From Caryophanales bacterium UBA6985 (GTDB taxonomy: Bacteria > Bacillota_I > Bacilli_A > RF39 > UBA660): a stretch of DNA of 12,258 bases. Location: the NCBI GenBank assembly GCA_002450035.1, contig DJYF01000020.1:1-12258 (forward strand), read 5' to 3'. The notes beneath the pieces are model-generated. The model was not told the DNA's origin, searched no databases, and was given only the letters and a program-made list of their open reading frames with translations. Positions 6,100 through 12,258 of this stretch are shown here, one piece after another; positions within the stretch are counted from its first letter, which is position 1, and each line of letters starts with the position of its first letter. Both the position numbers and the translations under genes were made by a program.

Positions 6100-8559
6100 A
6101 TGAATTATATTTTTATGTTAGGTAGCTGCCTTGTTTTTTCAATTATTTTAATTATTATTTTTAGACTAAAAACTCAAAAGTATGATGGAGAAACGCTTAT
6201 TTATTCGATTCTTGGATTTGCCAATTGTATTGGTATTTCTTTAGAAATGGAATCTATTTATTTAAGTATTTATGAACCTAGTTCATTATTTTGTAGAATA
6301 GTTTTAAGACTTTATTTTAGTTATATAGTAATTTTTAATACTCTGTTATTATGTTATGTTTTTGATATTTACAAAACAGAGTTTAATTCTAAAAAATACA
6401 GTATATTAAAATATCTTGTTGTATTTTTTTCATTTGGATTTATAGTTTTTAATTGCTTTTTACCATATGAATGCTTCCCTGGTTATGCTACAGGAACCGC
6501 AGTTAAAGCTATTTATATTTATTCAGTTTTTTGTTTTGGCACGTTACTTGTATCTATGGTTGTTAACAGAAAGAACTTAAGAATAAAAAAGATTTTCCCA
6601 ATTTTATTTATGTCTTTTATTAAAGGATTACTAAGCCTTTTACAAAGAAATTATCCAGATATGACAATTTCAACTGCTGTAGATTTCCTTGTTGTATTCT
6701 TGATGTTTCATACAATTGAAAATCCTGATTTAAGAATTGCTGAATTAGAAAAGAAAGCTGCTAGTGCTGCGGACAAAGCAAATAGAGCTAAAAGTGAATT
6801 CTTAAGTTCTATGTCACATGAAATAAGAACACCACTTAATGCTATTATTGGTTTTAGTGAGTTTATTTTAGAAACTGATGATATTAATGAAGCTCACAAT
6901 CAAGCTAAAGATGTTATTAATGCCTCTCAAATATTACTTGAGACAGTAAATGGAATACTAGATATTAGTAAAGTAGAAGCAGGTAAATTAGAAATAGTAG
7001 AAGATAATTATAACTTAATGGAATTACTTGATAATACTGTTAAAATGGCTAAGGCTAGACTAGGGGACAAACCTCTAGACTTCAGAGTACATTTTGCTCC
7101 TGATTTACCAGATTCATTATATGGTGATAAAGGTAATATTCAAAAGGTTCTTATTAACTTACTTACAAATGCTATTAAATATACTAATGAAGGTTATATT
7201 GATTATTCAGTACAATGTACTAAAACTGATAATCATTGTAGATTAATAATAACTGTTAAAGACTCTGGTATTGGTATTAAGAAAGAAAATATTGATAAAT
7301 TATTTACTAGATTCCAAAGATTTGATGAAAAGAATAATGGTACTATAGAAGGTACAGGATTAGGACTTGCTATTACTAAACAATTAGTTGAGATGATGGG
7401 CGGTAATATTGTTGTATCATCTATATATGGAGAAGGTTCAAACTTTACTGTTGCTTTAGATCAAAAGTTAAGTTTAACTCATGTTGCTCCTAAGACTACT
7501 ATTACTGATAGTCCAGTTGGAATTGACTTTAGTAATAAGAAAGTATTAGTAGTTGATGATAATAATTTAAATCTAAAACTAGCAGAAAGATTATTCTTAA
7601 AATATAATTGTCATATTAAAACAGTAAAAAGTGGTTTTGAATGTTTAGATTTAATAACTGCAGGTAATAAGTTTGATCTTATCTTCTTGGATGATGTAAT
7701 GCCTAAGATGCTTGGTAGTGAAACACTTGTTAGATTAAAGAAAACAGAAGGATTTAATACTCCTGTTGTTGCCTTAACTGCTAATGCTGTATCAGGTATG
7801 AGAGAAAAATATTTATTACTTGGTTTTGATGATTATTTAGCTAAACCAATTGAAAGAAATGAACTTGATGTAATTCTTAAAAAATACTTATTAGAGAATG
7901 CTAAAGCTAAAGGATTAGGTGCTGAAGCACTTACTTCTAGTAAACCAATCGCTGTTATTGATCAAGGTGTTAAAGATGCAATTCTTTCAAGTCCTTCATC
8001 AAAAGATGTTGTATTAGCTGAAAAAGAAACAGTAAAAACAGTTATTAAAGAAAAAGCAAAAGAAGATACTCCTGTTACACCAAGTGTAACATCAACTGAG
8101 ATATCTTCAGTTGCTATTGCTCCTTTAACTCCTGTTAATAATGCACAAGCAAGTGAAGGTGGAAATGAAACATTTACAGATTATTCAAATAGAAGAATAC
8201 TTGTAGTTGATGATAATAAATTAAATTTAAAAGTTGCTTTAAAATTCTTAAGTAGATATAAATTCCAAACTGATGAAGCTTATTCAGGACAAGAATGTAT
8301 TGATAAAGTTAAAGCTGGAAATCACTATGACATTATATTCATGGATATAATGATGCCTAATATGAGTGGTGTTGAAACATTCCATGAATTACAAAGAATT
8401 GAGGGATTCAGTGTTCCAGTTGTAGTTGCTTTAACTGCTGATGCAGTTGATGGAGCTCAAGAAAGATATTTAGGTGAAGGTTTTGCTGAATATATTTCTA
8501 AACCTATAGTCAGAGAAAGACTTGATAAAGTTATTCACGAAATATTAGATAAGAAATAA
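6100..8559 (+). CDS. Hybrid sensor histidine kinase with two receiver domains (paralogue 1)
   Basis: The protein has 819 residues. Seven hydrophobic segments at about 3-21, 32-51, 63-89, 101-121, 136-155, 165-182 and 190-205 form a membrane sensor with short loops and no large outside domain. The juxtamembrane HTIENPD (204-210) leads into a short coiled-coil. HisKA follows with SHEIRTPLN, phosphoacceptor H240. HATPase_c has the N-box at N357, DSGIG at 388 and GTGLG at 418. Receiver 1 has acidic D486/D487, phosphoacceptor D531 and the lysine in AKPI. A linker of about 100 residues leads to receiver 2, with D704/D705 and phosphoacceptor D749, ending near the C-terminus. All key residues are present, so it should be active. 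There is no PAS, HAMP, HPt or DNA-binding output. The ligand is unknown. The second paralogue starts 32 bases downstream and is probably co-transcribed. Confidence 0.92.
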   Translation: MNYIFMLGSCLVFSIILIIIFRLKTQKYDGETLIYSILGFANCIGISLEMESIYLSIYEPSSLFCRIVLRLYFSYIVIFNTLLLCYVFDIYKTEFNSKKYSILKYLVVFFSFGFIVFNCFLPYECFPGYATGTAVKAIYIYSVFCFGTLLVSMVVNRKNLRIKKIFPILFMSFIKGLLSLLQRNYPDMTISTAVDFLVVFLMFHTIENPDLRIAELEKKAASAADKANRAKSEFLSSMSHEIRTPLNAIIGFSEFILETDDINEAHNQAKDVINASQILLETVNGILDISKVEAGKLEIVEDNYNLMELLDNTVKMAKARLGDKPLDFRVHFAPDLPDSLYGDKGNIQKVLINLLTNAIKYTNEGYIDYSVQCTKTDNHCRLIITVKDSGIGIKKENIDKLFTRFQRFDEKNNGTIEGTGLGLAITKQLVEMMGGNIVVSSIYGEGSNFTVALDQKLSLTHVAPKTTITDSPVGIDFSNKKVLVVDDNNLNLKLAERLFLKYNCHIKTVKSGFECLDLITAGNKFDLIFLDDVMPKMLGSETLVRLKKTEGFNTPVVALTANAVSGMREKYLLLGFDDYLAKPIERNELDVILKKYLLENAKAKGLGAEALTSSKPIAVIDQGVKDAILSSPSSKDVVLAEKETVKTVIKEKAKEDTPVTPSVTSTEISSVAIAPLTPVNNAQASEGGNETFTDYSNRRILVVDDNKLNLKVALKFLSRYKFQTDEAYSGQECIDKVKAGNHYDIIFMDIMMPNMSGVETFHELQRIEGFSVPVVVALTADAVDGAQERYLGEGFAEYISKPIVRERLDKVIHEILDKK

Positions 8560-8570
8560 AATTATCTAAT
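8544..8570 (+). other. Intercistronic hairpin over the kinase 1 stop codon
   Basis: ATTAGATAA (8544-8552) and TTATCTAAT (8562-8570) form a perfect nine-bp stem with a nine-base loop spanning the TAA stop. No T tract follows, so it is not a standard terminator. It could affect mRNA processing or the relative expression of the two kinases. The stem is AT-rich and weak. Confidence 0.35.
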
Positions 8571-8591
8571 TGTGTAGAAAGAGATGATTAT

Positions 8592-11027
8592 ATGATATTA
8601 CCTAATATTTCTTTTCAAGTTATTAGTTTTATTTATTTAACAATGATTTCATTATTGTTTTTTACAAAGAAAAAAATTAGGAATAAAGATACAGAGATTT
8701 ATACTTATTTAATTATTGTAAATCTTCTTATTTTAATAATTGATATATCATCTATATTTGCCTTAGTTTATAGTAATAATCAATTATTATTAGATTTAAC
8801 TTGTAAAGGTTATCTTGCAGGATTAATTATTTGGGTAGATATACTAACTGAATATGTTTGGTTAACTATTTGGAATAAGTCTAGAAAAAAAACTGGAGCA
8901 ATATTTATAGTATTATTAATGATTATTCAAAGTATTACTATATTTATGTTTCCACTTGAATATTACTGGGAAGGACCTGTTCTTTATATATCTAAAGGGG
9001 AAGCAATAATAGTTGCATATAGTATGTTTATATTATGTGCTCTTACGTGGGCAGTAAATGTAATTGTTATGCATAAGAAGGTATCAATAGAACTTATTAA
9101 AGAAATAAATAAAAAAATCTATCCAGTGTTCTTATTTGTATTGTTTGGTATAGTAGGGGTTTTCTTACAAAAGATCTTCCCTCAATTAGTAATTACTTCA
9201 AGTGTCTTAACACTTGTTACAATACTAATGTATCATACCATTGAAAACCCAGATGTTGATACAATCAAGATACTTGATAAAGCTAAAAAACAAGCCGAAG
9301 ATAATAGTAAAGCTAAGAGTGACTTCTTAAGTAGTATGTCACATGAAATAAGAACACCTCTTAATGCTATTATTGGTTTTAGTAATTTTATAATTGACTG
9401 TGATAACTTAGAGGATGCTAAGGCGAATGCTCGCGATGTTGTTACTGCATCAACTACACTTCTTGAAACAGTAAATGGAATACTTGATATTAGTAAAGTT
9501 GAATCAGGTAAGATGGAAGTTGTTAATGATAACTATAACTTCTTTGATTTACTTGATGAAACAGTTAAACTTGCTAATGCAAGATTAGGAGACAAACCAT
9601 TAGAATTTATTACTGATATTGACCAAAATATTCCTCATACTTTATATGGTGATAAATCAATAGTATATAAAATTATAATTAATATTCTTACTAATGCCAT
9701 TAAGTATACTAATGAAGGAAGTGTTCATTATACTGTTAGTGGTATAAGTGAAGGAGATAAATGTAAGATAACAGTAAGTGTTAAAGATACTGGTATTGGT
9801 ATTAAAGAAGAAGACTTAAAAAGAATTTTTAATAAATTCCAAAGAGTTGATGAGAAAAAAACTAGTTCTATAGAAGGAACTGGTTTAGGTATGGCTATTA
9901 CTAAAGAATTACTTGATTTAATAGGTGGTAGTATTGCTGTTGAGTCAACATATGGTAAAGGTTCAACATTTACTGTTACTTTTGATCAAGTAATAAGTAA
10001 TGTTACAATTGCTAATAAAAAGGTAGAAGTTGAAGAGGAAAGCAAATATAACTTTAGTGATAAAAATATCTTAGTTGTTGATGATAATAATTTAAATCTA
10101 AAACTTGCAACTAAATTATTTGCTAGATATAATTGCGAGATTAAAACTGCTAAAAGTGGTTTTGAATGTTTAGATTTAATCGAAAAAGGTAATAAATATG
10201 ATATAATATTTTTGGATGATGTAATGCCTACTATGTTAGGAAGTGAAACACTAACAAGATTAAAGAGAATAGAGGGATTTAAAACTCCAGTTGTTTCTTT
10301 AACAGCAAATGCCATTGAAGGTGTTAAAGAAAAATATCTTAATTTAGGTTTTGATGATTATTTAGCAAAACCAATTGAGAAAAATAAATTAGAAGATATT
10401 TTAGTTAAATTCTTAGTTAATAATACTGAAGCTAAGAGTATTTCTAATACAGTATTAAAATCTTCAAGTCCAGTTGAAGTAATAAACGAAACTGTTAAAG
10501 AAAATATACTAAATAGTCCATCATCTAAGAATATAAGTATTAATGCAGGAGGTAATAAAATGGATGATAATATATTTGGTAATGCTGTTACCAACAATGT
10601 AGGAATAGAGGTACAACCTACAAATCCAGATGAAGGAAAGGTTTTCTCGGATTATTCTGATAAACGTGTATTAGTTGTTGATGATAATAAACTAAATTTA
10701 AAGGTCGCTATTAAATTCTTAGATAGATATCATTTCCAAACTGATGAAGCATATTCTGGTGAGGATTGTTTAAATAAAATTCAACAAGGTGAAAAATACG
10801 ATATTATATTCATGGATATAATGATGCCAACACTTAATGGTGTTGAAACATTCCATAGATTACAAGAAATAGAAGGTTTTGATGTACCTGTTGTTATAGC
10901 TTTAACAGCTGATGCTGTTGAAGGTGCAAAAGAAAGATATTTAGCAGAAGGATTTGCTGAATATATATCAAAACCAATAGTAAGAGAACATTTAGATCAA
11001 GTTCTTCATAAAATATTAGATAAATAG
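8592..11027 (+). CDS. Hybrid sensor histidine kinase with two receiver domains (paralogue 2)
   Basis: This 811-residue protein is a paralogue of the preceding kinase. Seven hydrophobic segments (about 7-24, 35-58, 70-93, 102-121, 139-160, 176-195, 200-215) form the sensor, which shares little sequence with the first except around the last helix and HTIENPD (215-221). Catalytic residues are complete: H251 in SHEIRTPLN, N368 of the N-box, DTGIG at 399 and GTGLG at 429. Receiver 1 has D497/D498 and phosphoacceptor D542; receiver 2 has D697/D698 and phosphoacceptor D742. Every landmark from HTIENPD to D542 is shifted by exactly 11 residues from kinase 1, so that whole stretch has no net gap; the inter-receiver linker is 18 residues shorter. 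The ribosome binding site is AAAGAGATGAT (8578-8588). The two kinases probably sense different cues but share partners; they could also form heterodimers (inference). Confidence 0.92.
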   Translation: MILPNISFQVISFIYLTMISLLFFTKKKIRNKDTEIYTYLIIVNLLILIIDISSIFALVYSNNQLLLDLTCKGYLAGLIIWVDILTEYVWLTIWNKSRKKTGAIFIVLLMIIQSITIFMFPLEYYWEGPVLYISKGEAIIVAYSMFILCALTWAVNVIVMHKKVSIELIKEINKKIYPVFLFVLFGIVGVFLQKIFPQLVITSSVLTLVTILMYHTIENPDVDTIKILDKAKKQAEDNSKAKSDFLSSMSHEIRTPLNAIIGFSNFIIDCDNLEDAKANARDVVTASTTLLETVNGILDISKVESGKMEVVNDNYNFFDLLDETVKLANARLGDKPLEFITDIDQNIPHTLYGDKSIVYKIIINILTNAIKYTNEGSVHYTVSGISEGDKCKITVSVKDTGIGIKEEDLKRIFNKFQRVDEKKTSSIEGTGLGMAITKELLDLIGGSIAVESTYGKGSTFTVTFDQVISNVTIANKKVEVEEESKYNFSDKNILVVDDNNLNLKLATKLFARYNCEIKTAKSGFECLDLIEKGNKYDIIFLDDVMPTMLGSETLTRLKRIEGFKTPVVSLTANAIEGVKEKYLNLGFDDYLAKPIEKNKLEDILVKFLVNNTEAKSISNTVLKSSSPVEVINETVKENILNSPSSKNISINAGGNKMDDNIFGNAVTNNVGIEVQPTNPDEGKVFSDYSDKRVLVVDDNKLNLKVAIKFLDRYHFQTDEAYSGEDCLNKIQQGEKYDIIFMDIMMPTLNGVETFHRLQEIEGFDVPVVIALTADAVEGAKERYLAEGFAEYISKPIVREHLDQVLHKILDK

Positions 11028-11030
11028 TTT

Positions 11031-11058
11031 AAAAAGTACGTTTTTTCGTGCTTTTTTT
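11031..11058 (+). terminator. Rho-independent terminator after kinase 2
   Basis: AAAAAGTACG (11031-11040) pairs with CGTGCTTTTT (11047-11056), including one G-U pair, around a T6 loop. The stem runs straight into further T residues. It begins three bases after the TAG stop. Confidence 0.85.
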
Positions 11059-11059
11059 A

Positions 11060-11089
11060 TTGAAATAATAACCATAAATATGTTAATAT
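11060..11089 (+). promoter_or_regulatory. Probable rpsB-tsf promoter
   Basis: TTGAAA (11060-11065) is followed after 18 bases by TAATAT (11084-11089). TG at 11081-11082 makes it an extended -10. TATACT (11087-11092) is an alternative -10 but its spacing from TTGAAA is 21 bases. The start would fall near 11096, inside the 5' arm of the first leader hairpin. The exact start therefore matters and is uncertain. Confidence 0.5.
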
Positions 11090-11090
11090 A

Positions 11091-11120
11091 CTATTGGTTT
11101 TGTATATTCAAAACTAATAG
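11091..11120 (+). other. Twelve-bp inverted repeat upstream of rpsB
   Basis: CTATTGGTTTTG (11091-11102) pairs along its full length with CAAAACTAATAG (11109-11120), with one G-U pair, around a TATATT loop. It has no T tract. If transcription starts near 11096, about seven pairs remain in the RNA. Alternatively it is a protein-binding site on the DNA at the promoter. Confidence 0.5.
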
Positions 11121-11185
11121 ACACATTTACCCAGAAGTAATTGGCACGTGGCCATATAGGTTGCTGATACTTAGGTAAGTGGATG
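11121..11185 (+). promoter_or_regulatory. Structured rpsB leader RNA, candidate S2 autoregulatory element
   Basis: Three nested helices can be drawn by eye. The outer one is CATTTACC (11124-11131) with GGTAAGTG (11174-11181), eight pairs including one G-U. The middle one is AAGTA (11135-11139) with TACTT (11168-11172). The inner one is TGGC (11142-11145) with GCCA (11151-11154) around ACGTG. The patch is richer in G and C than its surroundings and ends shortly before AAAGGAG (11194-11200). Ribosomal protein leaders that bind their own product are well established, and S2 autoregulation is known in E. coli. That this leader binds S2 is inference. Confidence 0.5.
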
Positions 11186-11209
11186 AATTAACAAAAGGAG
11201 AGTGAAATT

Positions 11210-12160
11210 ATGGCAGTTGTTTCTATGAGTTATTTATTAGAAGCAGGTGTTCAATTTGGACACCAAACTAAAAGATGGAACCCTAAAATGAAGGAATACA
11301 TCTTTACTACAAGAGACGATATTTATATTATCGACCTTGAAAAGACTGTTGCATGCATCGAAAATGCTTATGCAAAAGTAAAAGAAATAGCTGAAAATGG
11401 TGGAAATTTCTTATACGTTGGTACTAAGAAACAAGCTATTGAAGCAAGCGTAGAAGAAGCTCAAAGAGGAGAATCTTTCTATGTAACATCTAGATGGTTA
11501 GGTGGAACTTTAACTAACTTCAGAACTATCAGAAGAAGAGTTAAAAGATTAGATGAAATCGAAGCTATGGAAAAAGATGGTACTTTTGAAAAATTACCTA
11601 AAAAAGAAGTTATCGGTTTAAGAAAAGAATATGAAAAATTAAACAAAGTATTATGTGGTATCAGAGGAATGGATAAATTACCTAACGCTTTAATCATTAC
11701 TGATCCTTCTAAGGAAATTAATGCTATTAAAGAAGCTAGAATTTTAAATATTCCAGTATTTGGTATCGTTGATACTAATTGTGATCCTGATTTAGTTGAT
11801 TATGTTATTCCTGGTAATGACGACGCTGTTAGATCAGTAAAAGTTATTTTAGGAGTATTAACTAACGCTATTTGTGAAGCTAAAGGTCTTCCAGTAGTTG
11901 ATTATATTACTGAAGTAGAAAAACCAAAAACTCAAAAAGAATCTTTAGAAGAAGAAAAAGTTGAAAAAGTAGAAGCTAAAGAAGAAATTAAAAAAGAAGC
12001 TAAAAAAGCTACTAAGAAAGAAGAAGTAAAAGAAGAAGAAAAGTCAGAAAATGATTTATCTTCTAAGAATGTTACTGAACTTAGAACTATGGCTAAAGAA
12101 GCTGGAATTAAAGGTTATTCTACAATGAAGAAAGATGAATTAATCGCTTCATTAAACTAA
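11210..12160 (+). CDS. rpsB: 30S ribosomal protein S2 with C-terminal Rho_N-like extension
   Basis: S2 is a structural protein of the small ribosomal subunit, bound between head and body near the mRNA exit. Hallmarks are [19 protein letters not shown] (10-28), GTKKQA (71-76), [10 protein letters not shown] (95-104) and the DTNCDP segment near 190. The core ends around residue 230, where ordinary bacterial S2 ends after about 230-260 residues; this one has 316. A Lys/Glu-rich linker (about 232-280) is followed by 34 residues beginning [20 protein letters not shown] and ending DELIASLN. This last part has the helix-turn-helix pattern of the Rho_N/SAP-like nucleic-acid-binding motif. AAAGGAG (11194-11200) is nine bases from the ATG. 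tsf follows 32 bases downstream, the classic rpsB-tsf order. Codon use is more optimised than in the preceding genes, as expected for a highly expressed gene. Confidence 0.95.
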   Translation: MAVVSMSYLLEAGVQFGHQTKRWNPKMKEYIFTTRDDIYIIDLEKTVACIENAYAKVKEIAENGGNFLYVGTKKQAIEASVEEAQRGESFYVTSRWLGGTLTNFRTIRRRVKRLDEIEAMEKDGTFEKLPKKEVIGLRKEYEKLNKVLCGIRGMDKLPNALIITDPSKEINAIKEARILNIPVFGIVDTNCDPDLVDYVIPGNDDAVRSVKVILGVLTNAICEAKGLPVVDYITEVEKPKTQKESLEEEKVEKVEAKEEIKKEAKKATKKEEVKEEEKSENDLSSKNVTELRTMAKEAGIKGYSTMKKDELIASLN

Positions 12161-12192
12161 TTAAAACAAACTAAAATAAAGGAGAATATATT

Positions 12193-12258
12193 ATGATATC
12201 TGCAAAAGATGTAAATGAATTAAGACAACAAACTGGTGCAGGAATGATGGACTGCAAA
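12193..12258 (+). CDS. tsf: Elongation factor Ts, N-terminal fragment (3' cut by window)
   Basis: Twenty-two codons are seen before the window ends. The start MISAKDVNELRQQTGAGMMD contains the signature LRxxTGAGMMDC of EF-Ts, which recycles EF-Tu by exchanging GDP for GTP in the cytosol. The N-terminal segment seen here is the UBA-like part that contacts EF-Tu. AAAGGAG (12178-12184) lies eight bases before the ATG. It follows rpsB by 32 bases with no terminator and is surely co-transcribed with it. Confidence 0.95.
   Translation, partial: MISAKDVNELRQQTGAGMMDCK

Noticed and set aside
8544..8570. Terminator between the two kinase genes
   Set aside because: The stem is AT-only apart from one G-C pair and no T tract follows, so read-through into the second kinase is expected.
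9986..10597. Open frames on the minus strand inside the kinase genes (also at 927-1124, 5846-6058 and 11479-11697)
   Set aside because: They lie wholly or mostly within firmly identified + strand genes, have no ribosome binding site of note, and read as hydrophobic low-complexity products typical of antisense frames in AT-rich coding DNA.
1..12258. CRISPR arrays, insertion sequences, tRNA or rRNA genes, prophage signs
   Set aside because: No regularly spaced repeats, transposase frames, terminal inverted repeats with target duplications, or tRNA-like cloverleaf segments were seen on either strand. The only long repeats are the paralogous kinase genes.

Overview
The window is AT-rich DNA from a low-GC Firmicutes/Bacilli-like bacterium, possibly one of the reduced-genome gut lineages near Mollicutes. 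Support comes from the strong A/T codon bias, purine-rich Shine-Dalgarno sites, short U-tailed hairpin terminators and an rpsB-tsf pair. Tryptophan is read as TGG throughout and TGA is used as a stop (1590-1592), so the code looks standard rather than the Mycoplasma code. All genes are on the + strand. The genus cannot be fixed from this sequence.

Layout. (1) 1-1134: 3' part of a COG2509-type FAD-dependent dehydrogenase, closed by a terminator. (2) 1215-2275: two overlapping genes for proteins I do not recognise, with their own promoter and terminator. (3) 2357-2896: a small three-helix membrane protein. (4) 2963-3705: a well-promoted 49-residue lysine-rich protein followed by a RimJ/RimL-type GNAT acetyltransferase and a terminator. 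(5) 3706-6037: a strong promoter with operator-like symmetry, then a 699-residue divergent adenylate-forming (ANL superfamily) enzyme and a terminator. (6) 6062-11058: an extended -10 promoter, two tandem paralogous hybrid histidine kinases (seven membrane helices-HisKA-HATPase-REC-linker-REC) and a terminator. (7) 11060-12258: a structured leader, rpsB with a C-terminal Rho_N-like extension, and the start of tsf.

How the genes may work together. rpsB-tsf is housekeeping translation. The part most likely to be new is 3800-11058. The enzyme there has altered ATP-binding motifs. It lies directly upstream of two membrane receptors kinases whose cytoplasmic halves align without a net gap from the last membrane helix to beyond the first receiver, while their membrane sensor regions have diverged. 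A terminator separates the enzyme from the kinases, so any link (for example the enzyme making or using a small molecule that the kinases sense) is inference from neighbourhood only. No HPt protein and no DNA-binding response regulator is present, so the output of the phosphorelay lies outside the window.
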